The notes beneath the pieces are model-generated. The model ran no database searches. It had not been told where the DNA came from and saw only the letters and a program-made list of their open reading frames with translations. The position numbers and the translations under genes are program-made. Shown in pieces: positions 24,184 through 36,440 of a stretch of DNA of 64,000 nt. Within the stretch, counting starts at the first letter, position 1; the number at the start of each line of letters is the position of its first letter. Origin of the DNA: Coprinus comatus (Eukaryota; Basidiomycota; Agaricomycetes; Agaricales; Agaricaceae); assembly GCA_034638255.1 (NCBI GenBank), contig JAWPGT010000007.1, positions 496,001 to 560,000 of the forward strand, written 5' to 3'.

Positions 24184-25373
24184 ACCCAATGAGCTTTCTT
24201 TTCTTATTCTAATTAGACGTCGTTATGATTTTATTTTTATACTAGATTTTTTTTTTTTTTTTTTAACCCTTATCTTTCGTTTTCATAGTTTTCGTTCCGG
24301 ACATAGAATACCTTAGTTTTTCGAGAGTTTCAAATGATGTAAAATCGTAGTTATACGATTGCGATAGTAATACTACAGTCAATCAGCGGTCAATGGGACT
24401 AATGAATTTTTTAGAATCCCACCACATTTCTTGACCTCGGACTTTAATAGAATATCTGTCTTATATATAGGCCTATCTACACTTTAAATATGGAGTGTTT
24501 ATGTTACTTCCTGCTACTACCAATGTCAGTTTTATGTCCAAAAATACACCAAATCCAGGTTTTCTGCTAATATTCTGGAACTTTGTCTATACCGACGACA
24601 AGAAACACTAGCTTAGACACGCCCGAAGATACACTGAACCCTTGTGTATTTCTGAGAACGTAGAAGTACAGGAAAAAAAGTGTCTAATCTACTTTACTAT
24701 TTTCTTATTCTCTATATATGTCCTTTCTTTATTCATGTCGTCATCCTCGTCATCCTCGTCATACTAATTATAACTGTTGTAAGCCTCAGGCTTACATATT
24801 CCTTCTTTTACACCCACCACTGTGAATTATATGCATTATATTATAAATATATGTATATTTGCCGGTTTGATTTTTCTAGATACTCATCTCATGAAAAGAT
24901 AAGATTATAGAGTGGTAGTATGACTATCTCAATGGCTGGTGTAAATTGTGATAAACACTGACCTTATAGATTGTAATAACTTACTCCCTCGAATAATTCC
25001 GATAGATTATAAAACTCATTTAATGAAGTAATCACAAGTAAGGCAATTTTTTCATATTTTTAAGCAACAATAACTATTTCACCGAGGCGAGTCAAGCCAA
25101 CTGTCCCATTGGCAGGTGATTGACTGTAGATAGATGATAGACGTTTGTTTACGATTTTTTTTCTCAAGAACTTTCAAATGTGTTCAATGTATATTTGTAT
25201 CCAAGTGACGACGACACATACACCACCCAAAAAACAAATCATTAACATCAATCGTTCTATCACGGATAAGAAAACAAAACTAGATAATATCACTATCGCC
25301 CTCATCATCCCAGTATCATCTACGCACACCCCTATACCATTTCAATTTCAATTTCGACCCTTTCCCGTTCCTT
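24184..25373. other. AT-rich convergent intergenic region
   Basis: About 1.2 kb between two converging genes. It contains a T-run at about 24247-24264 and AT-rich sequence; short frames here look random and lack splice-site structure. I see no gene, RNA or repeat family. Confidence 0.5.
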
Positions 25374-27283
25374 TTACTCATAAGACCGTACTTTAGAAAA
25401 CCAAAAAGGTCTTTCGTGTTTCAAACCCACAGGAACAATATCTCCAGTTTCAATATTAACAGTATCAAATGCATCAATTTCCAATTTGTTCCATCTTCCG
25501 AGAGGTTTGGATTTGAAGTTTAAGGACATGAGATAGACGTATCGAGTTTGAGCGTGAACGTGAGTTTGGGTTTGTGCGTGAGTATGGGCACCACTCGAGT
25601 TTGAGGGTATAGGAGGAGGAATTTCGGATTGGAATCTTCCAGGAATGGAACTTGGAGCTTCGAATTTCCCTGGGATACCCCTATCGATTGGAATTCCGCC
25701 AATACCAATACCACTGGAAGTAGTACCGACACCAAAAGAGTCTGGTATAGGGTATTGTGAAAGTGTGCTTGCTTCGACTAGGTTGGATAGAAGTACTGTT
25801 GTCCCTGAAAGACTCCATGTACCTATCGAAAGACCCTAAATTGCACAATACACATATATATTAGTATTATTGAATAGTTTCGGAGGTATGAATTGCGTGT
25901 ACCTTCATTCTGAGTGTCGGTTTAAGAATCTTGATTACGTTTTGAGGGCTTTGTTCTTCGTTTGTACGGAGGCAGAAAACTTGTCCATCAGGGAAGAATC
26001 GTCTAGGTATCACAAACAAAAATAAGAATATAGACGTCTTGAGTAACTACTTCTGTTTATAACAGAAAAAAAACGTACAGATAACGATGGTAGGTAACCA
26101 AGTGACTTACATTAACCCAGTGGTTCTCGCTCAAACCTGGGCGTCTAGTAGTATAATGCTCCAAGTTAGTTGATGGACCGGAACAAGGGGATAGAATTAT
26201 AAAACGCACACATAATGGCATATGGATATGTAAACCCCGTCCGTTCGGATTCGTGGTTGTTCGATGTAAACACGCCTATAGTCAAATAGGTATTGATGAA
26301 TTACTTCAGTTAAAGCTTCGATGTCCAGCTGAGGCTCTTTATATACAGACAAAACCAAGTGCCTAATATCCCAGTAGAGTTGATACCGTAAGTCTCCTCG
26401 AATCGAGTAGTGATTAATCACGATTCACTTACCGCCATATAGAAGAATCTAAAGTAAGTACCCTTGCTTTTTTACATACTTGAGCGAATCTTTCAATTGA
26501 GGTATGATCCAAAAGCTTCAAGACTTCGGTAAGAAGCTCTTCAGGAAGATTGTTTATGAATAATGGTTGTTTTTCATCCTCTGGTAAAAACGCCACGGGT
26601 TCCTCTTGATTCAAGAATGATGAAACAATGTCAACCAAATCACCAGTGACGACTGCTTTCTTGGTCTTCACGATTTCCGTTTTGACAGACAATTTTTGCA
26701 TAGAAGTTGCCACATCATCGAGTTCCTTTCCAGTTGAGCCTAGGGATATAATATTTAAAGGGACATTGTGAGTTGGCTTCTTTATCCCAGCTCGTTGCTG
26801 AGTGGCAATGGAAAGGAGCATCTCTTCACGAAAATAAGCTCGATCGACATGTGTATCCTAACAGTGATCTTCTAAGCGAATAGTGCAGATATATGGTAAG
26901 AGGAGATTGATAGAATTAGAAAAACGAACCAGTCGGAAAGCTTGCCTGTAAAGTGCTAAAGCGTCATCAAGTTCACCTAATTGTTCATGTTGAACAGCTT
27001 GATGATATATAGCAAGTGCATTACCAAGGCTTTTTGTTTTGCCTTGGTCTATGACTTTGCCATCGCTTGTGATTGCTGGATGAGCGACAGATAGTTGACT
27101 GGGTCCGGGTACTTTGCTAGGAGTGGTAGGAATGCGGTTTTGAACAAATGGTTTAGTTTCTTCTGGAATTGAAGTCGAAGAAAGTTCTGCGGCTTGACGT
27201 TTGCGAGATTCGAGTTCTGCCTTCCATTCGGCTCTGAAACGAGCAAGCTCAGAGGGCTCGTCGTCAGGCTGGTTGGGGCTCAT
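25374..27283 (-). CDS. F-box protein of the FBXO9/Pof7/Hrt3 family
   Basis: Substrate adaptor of an SCF ubiquitin ligase. The start at 27283 gives MSPNQPDDEPSELARFRAEW. An MIT/TPR-like helical pair follows (NALAIYHQAVQHEQLG, DDALALYRQAFRL), as in human FBXO9 and yeast Hrt3. The F-box is LFINNLPEELLTEVLKLLDH with FAQVCKKARVLTLDSSIWR. The C-terminal half has the FBXO9-type beta-rich block: RVYIEQPRIRTDGVYIAICH, then YHRYLRFFPDGQVFCLRTNE, and a final KHERPFWFSKVRSYE. A Ser/Thr/His/Gln-rich insert lies near 25550-25700. The gene is divergent from the J-protein gene, with 139 bp between the ATGs, so they probably share a promoter. Confidence 0.88.
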
Positions 27284-27422
27284 TTATGAGTCGGTCGATG
27301 TCGATGAGTAATGAAGTTATATATTTAGAAATGATCTGCTGACCCTAACCCCAGGCTACAGCAGTATAGCCACGGGTCCACGTCCACTTCACCCATCAAC
27401 CTACCCCAACCCCCAACGAACG

Positions 27423-28966
27423 ATGGAGAGCAACAAGGACGAGGCTCTACGCTGCCTGGCTATTGCTCAAAGGTATCTTGATGCAGATAATCTAGTCGCT
27501 GCGCGCAAGTTCTGTGGAAAGTCCATTTCGTTGTTCAAGACCCCCCAAGCCGACAAATTACTGGCTAGAATAAATGCCGCCTCCGCTTCATCCCCATCGT
27601 CATCGTCATCATCGTCATCTTCAACGCAAACAAATACAACTGCAACCGAGGAACATCCCTCTGCTTCTGGCATGAAGCACCGGACTGCAACTTCAGATAA
27701 GGCGCATTCGAAACCGACATCATCGAATAATACGACCACAAAGGAGAAGAGGGATTATACACCAGAACAGCATGCGGTGGTCAGACGGGTTAGGGCGTGT
27801 AAGGTTACGGAGTATTATGAAATTCTGTCTGTGAAGAGGGATTGTGAAGAGACTGACGTGAAGAGGGCATATCGCAAGGTATGTGTAGCATATATGCACC
27901 TCTCACATTATTGTCATTAATGTAGATGTTTTAAGCTGGCGCTGGCGCTGCACCCGGATAAGAATGGTGCTCCTGGAGCGGATGAAGCATTTAAATGTAA
28001 GGTTTTCGTATCCTTAAATTTAAATCGTGGATCCTACTTTAATTTCTTCCTCAGTGGTCTCTAAGGCTTTTCAAGTTCTTTCCGGTAACTATATTGTAAT
28101 TTCCACCATGCAGAATTGTACATTGAACCGTTACAGATCCGCAAAAACGCGCTGCTTATGACCGCAGTGGCGGTGACCCAGAAGATCGTTTTGGAGGAGG
28201 AGCACCCGCGGACTTTGGATCATTCTTCAACGGTCAAGGTCGTGGCAGGGCAGCTGGTGGGTTCGATGGTGAAATTAGCCCGGAGGAACTATTTAATATG
28301 TTCTTCGGAGGTGGAGGTTTTGGTGGCCAAGGGACTACATTTACATTTGGCTCTGGTGGTCCAGGTATGTTCACGAGAATATTCTGATATGTTGACTTGT
28401 TAACTGACCTTCAACTCAACAAAGGGGTATTTGCTACCAGCTTCGGTCCTGGATTCAATAATGCAAGAGCTCAAAATGCTGCAGATACCACTCCTCGTTC
28501 CCTTCTATTCCAATTATTACCCATCATCATTCTCTTTGCGTTCTCACTATTATCCGCTCTCCCCAATCTTTTCACAACACCATCTGTACCAGACCCACGG
28601 TTTTCATTCGCAAGCACTGCCCGATATACCGAACAGCGCGAGACGGCTGGTCACAAGGTCCCTTACTATGTAAACCCCAAGGAATTCCAACAACATCCTG
28701 TTATCGGAGCAGAGATAGCAAGAGGAGGGCTTAAATCGTCGGCTACAGGACCCGCGTTGAAAAGGTTTGAAGAAACGGTTGAACAGGTGTACACGCGTGA
28801 TCTCTATATCCAATGTCAACGGGAGGTGGACCAGAAAAATAGACTACAGGAGCAGGAGATTGGTCTATTTGGGTTTGGGACTGACTGGGACAAAGTAGAG
28901 AGGATCAAACAGAAACCTACTCCAGCTTGTGAAGAGTTGAAGAGATTGAAAGTACTCAAATCATGA
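27423..28966 (+). CDS. ER membrane J-domain protein (DNAJB12/DNAJB14/Hlj1 type)
   Basis: Hsp70 co-chaperone anchored in the ER membrane, acting in ER-associated degradation. The start at 27423 gives MESNKDEALRCLAIAQRYL, the N-terminal helical region found in DNAJB12. A Ser-rich linker follows. The J-domain is EYYEILSVKRDCEETDVKRA with the catalytic HPD in LALHPDKNG, split by an intron. A Gly/Phe-rich segment (FFGGGGFGGQGTTFTFGSGG) precedes one membrane span (LLFQLLPIIILFAFSLLSAL). The DUF1977 C-terminal region is KVPYYVNPKEFQQHP to CEELKRLKVLKS. All hallmark parts are present and length is as expected. Confidence 0.92.
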
Positions 28967-29165
28967 TTCACAACTTTCTCCTTAATTTATGTTTTCGGCA
29001 ACATTTATGTGTTTAAATACCCTTTAGGATATTTGGTGAATCTGGATGAGCCTAGAATTGAAATGGATTATGAAAATGATGGTGGGGACGTGTTCTGGGT
29101 GTGTAGGGGTAATATGTTTACATGCGGCTTCCAAAACGTGACTTCGCCCCTCTCTATGCTATGCT

Positions 29166-29465
29166 CTAAGCAGAACTGGCTCTCTGGAGTTTCTCCTTCT
29201 CGAGCTTGATGTAGTAGTTCTCTTGGTTCTCAACTAAGATTTTGTTAGTCATTCATGTTGAAAACCGCGTGAATCCTCTTTCCACTCACGGGCCTTGAGA
29301 TGAATACCATACCTATATATATTATTATGAGCGCGAAAAAAACAAGGCAAACAAGAGCCAGACGCACCAGTAAGCATAGCCGGCGGTGACAGCCATAGCG
29401 GCGGAGCAGGTGAGGTCGACGAAGAAACGCTTCCTTAGCTTTCCGACGATTGGTGCAATGGGCAT
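29166..29465 (-). CDS. COX9: Cytochrome c oxidase subunit VIIa (Cox9)
   Basis: Small inner-membrane subunit of respiratory complex IV. Three short exons give about 62 residues: MPIAPIVGKLRKRFFVD, then LTCSAAMAVTAGYAYW as the membrane span, YGIHLKA, and ENQENYYIKLEKEKLQR. The pattern of N-terminal IAPI, membrane helix and charged C-terminal helix is that of fungal Cox9. The second intron begins GTGAGT inside the codons after KA and ends CTTAG; if it is not removed the protein ends early with a different tail. The start is the ATG at 29465 with no upstream in-frame candidate that preserves the family start. It is divergent from the PP2A B55 gene. Confidence 0.88.
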
Positions 29466-29781
29466 TGTGAGTGTTGGTGATGGTGGTGGTGAAGGGAAGA
29501 GTCGGATGGTGGGGACGGGAATGAGGACAAGCACGTGCAAACACGTGTTACGTCAGCTTGGCAGAGGGGCAGGCTGGAGGTGCAGGCTGTGGGACCCAAG
29601 CACCTGCTCTCTACTCACCGCGCAACGCTTTATCCGTCCTCGTTGCATTCCACAACACTCCTCGTCATCGCTCACAATACTCAACCTCACAGATCGCTGC
29701 ATCGCATAACATTCAACCCTACACCCCTTTTACCTGCCCACCGTGACGCTCAATACTCAGAACCAGACTCCCAAGTACACT
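29466..29781. promoter_or_regulatory. Divergent promoter region between COX9 and PP2A B55
   Basis: The 316 bp between the two start codons must contain both promoters. No gene or clear named binding site could be assigned. Short palindromic CACGTG-like elements (gcacgtgcaaacacgtgtt) occur at about 29532-29550. Confidence 0.5.
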
Positions 29782-31563
29782 ATGGAGGATCCTTCAGGCT
29801 CAGGCGGGTGGCGCTTCGCACAATGCTTTGGTGATAAAGGCGAAGTCGAGGACATTACAGAGGGTATGTGCCCGACCCTGCCACATCCGATGTGGCGGCT
29901 GCTAACCCGCCATCCAAACCAGCCGATATCATTTCCACCGTGGAATTCGACTCGACAGGTAACTATCTCGCAACAGGAGACAAGGGCGGTCGTGTTGTGC
30001 TCTTTGAGCGCAATGAAATGGTCAGTATGGCTTATTATCTTTTGGGCGATCTTTCAATACTGTCACAATAAAGCTGACCATCCCTGTTTTCTTCATTTCT
30101 CGCGCGATCGTCAATTGTACAGAAAAAGGGATGTGAATACAAATTTTACACTGAATTCCAGTCGCATGAACCAGAATTCGACTACCTCAAATCTCTGGAG
30201 ATTGAGGAGAAGATAAATAAGATCAAGTGGTGCAAACGCCAAAATTCAGCGCACTTCTTGCTCTCAACAAATGGTATGCTACATCAAGCACAGAATTTAT
30301 TGTTACTGATTGAGAGGTTAGACAAAACAATCAAGCTCTGGAAAGTCTTTGAGAAGTCTCTTCGAGTCGTTTCGGAATCAAATCATCACGATGGTGCACG
30401 GCCTCTACCTCCTCCGACCGACATGTCTCATCTACGACTTCCCCGCATGTCCCAACAAGAGAATATTATCGCCGCTGTCCCGCGCAAAGTGTATGCCAAC
30501 GCTCACGCATATCACATACATTCGATTTCCGTCAACTCTGATCAAGAAACATATATCTCAGCCGATGATTTGAGAATTAACCTCTGGAATCTGAACATCA
30601 GTGACCAGAGTTTCAGTGAGTACCCCCTTATTCCCTTGGTGGCGTTTCACGTCCTCCTTCCCTGATGGGCTAATATTCGTGCAATAGATATCGTTGATAT
30701 CAAACCTGTCAACATGGAGGAGCTCACGGAAGTCATCACAGCTACTGAATTCCACCCTACGCATTGCAATCTATTCATGTATTCAAGTTCAAAGAGCAAC
30801 ATTAAACTTGCTGACATGCGTGATTCAGCATTGTGTGACAGATATGCGAAATGTACGCGGGAATGCTTACAATTGTCCTGAATTTCCTAATCTTATCATT
30901 TACCCAGGTTTTGAAGAGGAGGAAGACCCAACAACAAGATCATTCTTCTCGGAAATCATCTCATCTATCTCTGATGTCAAATTCAGTCATGATGGTCGTT
31001 ACATTCTCGCACGCGATTATCTCTCGTTAAAGATTTGGGACGTCAACATGGAATCAAAACCAATCAAAACCATTCCAATTCATGATCATTTACGAGGCAA
31101 ACTCTGCGACCTGTACGAAAACGATTGTATCTTCGACAAGTTCGAATGTGTGTGGGGAGGAGATAACAAGTATGTACAATGTGTAATTAATGAAATGCTA
31201 ACTAATTGCTAACCTCTTCTCGCAGGCACGTGCTTACAGGTTCCTATCACAACTACTTCCGGATATATGATGTCGATACACTAAATGATGTGGTTCTCCA
31301 AGCCGACAAATCGGCATTCAAGGCCAAGAAAATCGGAGGACCACTGCTGAGCAACAAGAATATGAGGAATGGACCAAAAGGAGGTTTGAGGGACGCAATG
31401 CAATTGGATACGCTTGATTTCAATAAGAAGATCTTGCACGCAAGCTGGCATCCTAGGGAAAATACTATCGCAGTAAGTATCAAACTATCATGGGGTTTTC
31501 AGTGCTTGATTTAGTTTACAGATTGCGGCCACCAACAACCTGTTCTTGTATAGCGCTGCATGA
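29782..31563 (+). CDS. CDC55: Protein phosphatase 2A regulatory subunit B (B55/Cdc55), WD40
   Basis: Targeting subunit of PP2A, controlling mitotic exit and other phosphatase functions. The start at 29782 gives [20 protein letters not shown], as in other B55 proteins. WD40 strands include [57 protein letters not shown], and [20 protein letters not shown]. Other B55 landmarks are [52 protein letters not shown] and [17 protein letters not shown]. The end is [13 protein letters not shown], the normal C-terminus. The gene is cut by several short introns, and no domain is missing. Confidence 0.95.
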
Positions 31564-32445
31564 TAGTTGGATCCTAGGGACCCAAATCTCTTATCACCGT
31601 TCATGAACCAGTCCTCTCTCTCGCCCTCCTTAATATTCATCTCTTGGCAATGTGTGATTCTACAATTGACGTGATTAGACGAAAGTATTACGAGACATAT
31701 CTCTCTCGCACATATTCAATCAATCGATGGACAAGACAAGACACATCTCTTTTGCGAACACATCCTCTTCCTTCTCTCACCGCCTTCCCATACCTCGTCA
31801 TTTGTATTCCCTTTACACCTACGTTTTCTTGCGTGGCAGTACCTTTTAGTTTCTTTCGCTTGGCTTCATTATCCCTCGCTGTTTCAATCCAATTGTGTTC
31901 AACTCTTACATCTGCTTCACCACGCCCTATATCTACAATTTCCGTCAATCACGAGTATAATAATTAACATGTCGAGCTTTACTTCTACTCTTACTTTTCT
32001 GCTTGTTGTGGTTTGGGATAATGTGGATCCTGCAGTTTTAGATGTGGTTGGGGTCACCCTTGGGCTGCCTATTGTATGGTATGGGGCCTTGAGGATCAAC
32101 AGTCTCTAATTCGTGGTCTAATTTTTACCCTTTGTTTAAATCGTTTGGAGGCGATTTTCTCTATTTCTCTTGTCTTTTTGTTGCACATGGACTCCGCTGA
32201 AGCATTCAGGCTTTGGACTTGATATTCTGGAATTTCGGCTTTGGTTCTGGGGGGGACGGCATGCGCAATGGATTACGATCCTTAGTTTGTTTTGTGGTTC
32301 AGGAAGAAGAAAATGAAACAATGTGTAGTATAATCCTTTCAAAAATAGACTATTAACTGCTCTGCTGTGCTCTATTATTATACGCTCACGTGGCCCCTGA
32401 TGGTACTTATTTCGAAATGGGAACGTCACATCCACAGCACTCAAC
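31564..32445. other. Intergenic region, no gene seen
   Basis: This 880 bp separates two genes on the same strand. It holds the 3' end of the B55 gene and the promoter of the MYND gene. I found no convincing exon, RNA gene or repeat. Confidence 0.4.
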
Positions 32446-33577
32446 ATGATGAATCTCCTCGTCTTTGCTCTCCTTACTGTTGTCGTTGCTCTTGCCATCA
32501 GCTTCTTTATTGTAAAGGCCACATCTGTTCCAGAACGTATGGACTCGAAAACAAAGGACGCACTGACGGACACCGGGTTGAAACTGTCTCAGGCTCTCAG
32601 TGCTCAAGAACCCGAAATCATTGACAGACGTTTACCACCTGCTAAAACCAATTGCTTGAATTGCTCAAAGGATGCAAAGGAACTTGGTAAACCTTTGTTA
32701 CGCTGTTCGCAGTGCAAAAATGCATTCTACTGTGTTAGTTCTTCCTTAACAGCCGCACTTGCTACACCTATTTATTACTTACACTTTTGACGTGGCGTTC
32801 TTTATTAGAGTGAATCATGTCAAAAGACGGAATGGAAGAGACATAAATTCAATTGCTCGGTGTTTCCGCCTGAAGGAATTTTACCTGCTAGGATACCAGT
32901 AACAAAAGCTTTGGTTGATGAAGTTAATCGTGTTGATTTGATAATGAGAGATTGGCTAGAGAAATTTTCTGAATTGACGAATGGATTGAAAGAGAATATT
33001 GATAAAGTTAATGGTGCAGGGTTACCTGAAGCTATACCTATTTGTCGTAAGTGGTTTACATTCTACCTCCAATGTTAAATAAGAAGAAGAAAAACTAATT
33101 GTCATTTTACTTGTATGTCGTCATGTCTGTCATATATTAGAACTCCAACTTTCACCGGAGTTTGCATACAATAAACTTCCTGCAGGACAACTAGTCCAAC
33201 ATCCATTCCGTAACCCGCTCATACAAATCTCTCGACTCTACTTAATAACTCTAATTGCCACACACCCAACTTCAGAACACAGACTTTCACTCATTTCTAA
33301 AATTGAAGAAGTCTCTAAAAAACTACCACCCCATCTCTCATCTCTATATGGTCCAAAAATCGTTAATAGACCAGCTGATTTAAGTCCTGGAGAGTATGAT
33401 ACCTTTGCGGAAATTGCTCCTGTAGTTATGGAAAAACCGGAGGAAATCGGAATGCAGGATGGTGAACAAGCGAGATGGGTTGCTCTTGCTGTTGCTTTGA
33501 AGAAGATGTGGAATGCTACTTTAGTTCCTAAAGATCCTCAAACTCAAGCTCAGGCAAAGGCTCAAATTGGCCAGTAA
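32446..33577 (+). CDS. MYND zinc-finger protein with N-terminal membrane anchor
   Basis: Role unknown. The protein starts MMNLLVFALLTVVVALAIS, a hydrophobic segment that reads as a signal anchor. A MYND finger follows: CLNCSKDAKELGKPLLRCSQ, CKNAFYC, SESCQKTEWKRHKFNC, which has the usual Cys/His spacing. The rest is helical (LVDEVNRVDLIMRDWLEKF, EEVSKKLPPHLSSLYGP) and ends with a Gln/Ala-rich tail. The finger is split by an intron after FYC. MYND fingers bind proline-rich peptides; no SET domain is present. Membrane association is inferred from the hydrophobic leader. The alternative start is the second ATG, three bases later. Confidence 0.8.
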
Positions 33578-33929
33578 TTAGGCCATGATTTTCTTGTCAA
33601 CATTTTCATAGACTTTTCATTTTCTTTTAGGTCGTTTTAGGCTTGATTGCTACTAACTCTTGTATACCTATGTAGAGAATCCAAGTTGCGCGCATGGTTT
33701 GAAACTTCAAGCAATAACAAACAATCTATGACTTGACATGTTTTGCATGACATGTATTAATACAGAGACTGGCTCAACATCGAAACCATGACGCAGTTTT
33801 CTACAACTACATGATACAGCGACACATTCTCGGAATATGTATACTATTTTTTGTTTGTTTATTGAGATTTTTTCGCTCTTCATACTTAGTCTGATGTTGA
33901 AGATTGGGCTACCCTTGATCCTCCCCGGC
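33578..33929. other. Convergent 3' region, no gene
   Basis: About 350 bp between the MYND gene stop and the F-box gene stop. It holds two converging 3' ends. No exon-like frame is supported. Confidence 0.4.
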
Positions 33930-35207
33930 CTACACCCTTCGCCGAATGATTTTTTCTGCCAATATCCATCTATCCTCACTTCTTTCTCCAGCCTGGTCCC
34001 AATCGCACATATCACGAATACAGACAACCAAGTCTTTGAACACATGTGATTGGGGTAAAACGGCCAAGGATGCAACCACTACACGTGGATCGAAATTCCC
34101 AACGGTCATTCGAACCACAACATTTAGATCTTTTGGTCGAGTTTGCATATGATAATATGAAAAAGCTGCATGAAAAGTAGTAGATTGGACTGGTAATGTT
34201 GGTGGGATGAACGCATTGAACTCAGAGTCCATTATGTCAAAATCATCCGTATCTCGGGGTTTGACGCACCCAATGAGGATGACTTTTACATTCTGAGGAC
34301 ACACACTGAGTAAGTTGAGTACCCGTTCTTCCAAGATTTGCGGGTTACGTCTGATATTAGGAAGGTTGATGTCGTCAATACACAAGTGCGTGAGGTCATT
34401 AAGATGAAGCAATGAATGCCATGGAAGGTGAGGGTGGAAATAATCGAGGTCGATATGTGTTAGGTGTCGGAAAACTCGAAATAAAAACCCAGCCTTTCCG
34501 GTATGATGAAGATAGTAGGATTGGACGTGTAGGCGGCGCAAGTTTTGGAAAGGGTAGATATCTTCAGATGGGGATGAATCGTTATATACGTTCGTATTCG
34601 TATCTTTTTCCCATTGAGGTAGTAATCCAAGATCAGAACTATCGAGAAGCGCATGCCACGCAATAACTCCTGCAGCGGACCATGAAAGACTTGTGAGACC
34701 AGTCAAGTTCCGGATTATAGTATACGCTTCCTCATATGGCATACAAATCCCAGAGAATGCAGCAAATGTTTTCACATTGCGTTGGTAGAAGATATGTGGT
34801 TTTGTCTTGGACAAATGTCGCTTGCTAAATGTACTCTGGAATTTGCTGAACGAAGAAGAAGAATAGAAGGCCAAGTGTCGATATATGAGTGGTTCAAGCC
34901 TAGTGCGAATATGGGTTAATAGGTCCTAATGATATTGATATAAACTAACAAACCATCTATTGACTTCACGACATACTAGAGCCAATTGCACTGGCTTTGG
35001 CCTTGTCTCCATAGCTTCTTCAAATATGATTCGTACAAGATCAATGGGTAGATTTGACCAGGGCGAGATCTCATCCTCCTGGGATGGGGGCACCGATGCC
35101 GTCTGGAGAAGAGGATCATCGCCAGCGATATCCTTGACCTCCTTGTGGTAATCGTTGTACGAATGCCATAGGGCACCATGCAATGGTAGCGAATTTTCGA
35201 AGAGCAT
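33930..35207 (-). CDS. F-box protein with LRR-like C-terminal region
   Basis: Probable SCF adaptor of the large agaricomycete F-box group. Two exons, with an intron near 34880-34980. Exon 1 carries the F-box (SPWSNLPIDLVRIIFEEAME, then PVQLALVCREVNRW). Exon 2 has scattered leucine-rich strands (LRRLHVQSYYLHH, LTHIDLDYFHPHLPW, LTHLCIDDINLPNIRRN) and ends EDRWILAEKIIRRRV. The start at 35207 gives MLFENSLPLHGALWHSYN. No known substrate or named family. Confidence 0.75.
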
Positions 35208-35369
35208 GTTTCGGAGGGGTTATAGGAGTTGTGCGCATGAGAGAGATATAACTGCTTACGCCTATGACATCAGCCCATGACAGATCTGAGACTGAATGAA
35301 TGTACGCACCAACGTGGCCTATTCTCTCATGTACTTTCAATATTCATTAAGTCTAATCTAAAATATCTA

Positions 35370-36142
35370 TTATTCATCTCTTTTCCCAGAAGCAACTTCA
35401 TCTATAAACGGAGCAGCAATTCGTCCAAAATATCGTGATACATAAGGCGTAATCACAGAAACCAAAATAACGGTGAACACCAGCATCCAAATAACCGGAA
35501 TAATAGAATGAGGTAGAACACCGAAATGAAGAGGTTCTAGGATCAAAACAACAGGTACCGGTTGAAGACGCAACCAAGTCATGTCTTCATATAAAGGTGA
35601 AGGTGTTGGTACCCCAGTATTAACCACGTATACATGCGCATATTTATTGCGGGTTTTAACTGGAGCGGTAGAAGTTGCGTATTTCGGGAATATATCAGAT
35701 GTTTGTTGGGCATCATATATCTTGAGGTATATGTCGCACGGGTGCTAGCTTAGAGTAAGACTTGACGCAAGCGACATATAATGACTCTTGCTACTAACTG
35801 AGGCAGGCCATGATGCTCTTAGAGTGAATTTGTCGTAGGTGTTCCAGTTCGTATCGTCTAGGTCTAAGTTAAACCATACACCGGCACCAGGGGACGCTTC
35901 GGTGGGATTGAGTATGGGTGTTATGTTAAGAGATAGCTCTCGATTTGCGGAAGTAATATATGGCCTAATAGGTTCAGTCTTCATGACCAGAGGAAAAAGA
36001 TTAGTATAGGATGCAAAACGTACCATGGCGTGGATAAAGCAGAAGAAGTATACTCGGTAACAGCAAAGTTGGTAATCTCAGTATTAGCTTGAACGTATGA
36101 TAGAACGAATAAAAGAAAAGTCAGCGTCGAAAGTATCAACAT
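35370..36142 (-). CDS. Small secretory-pathway type I membrane protein, possibly PIG-X-like
   Basis: Not recognised with confidence. The start at 36142 gives a signal peptide (MLILSTLTFLLFVLSYVQAN). After intron removal the lumenal part reads STPWPYITSANRELSLNI, then KFTLRASWPASHPCDIYLKI, then YAHVYVVNTGVPTPS. One membrane helix lies near the C-terminus (IIPVIWMLVFTVILVSVI), followed by a short tail ending SGKRDE. The middle intron uses a GTTAGT donor and a CTAG acceptor. The order signal peptide, beta-rich lumenal domain, single C-terminal span resembles PIG-X/Pbn1, the partner of GPI mannosyltransferase I; that is a weak topological guess. Confidence 0.6.
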
Positions 36143-36440
36143 GGGTGTGGGTGAGAGGAGACAATAGTAGGTGGTTGTTTGGTTCAACGAGTCGGAATTG
36201 GCAAATACCATCACCTTCGTCCTTCTTTCGCCTCCACAATGGATCAAGTATGTGCTATATCATTATTCGGGTGAACACAATACTAATAATGTAATAGGAA
36301 GAATTCAGACGTATGCTACATATCCCACGTCATCAAACGCCAGGCAGTTCCAGTTCGACTTCACGAGGCAATCTTTTCTCATCCAAAGCTTCTATCAAAT
36401 CGTGAATACATTCCTTTTCCATTACTAGTTCTTATTCTCA

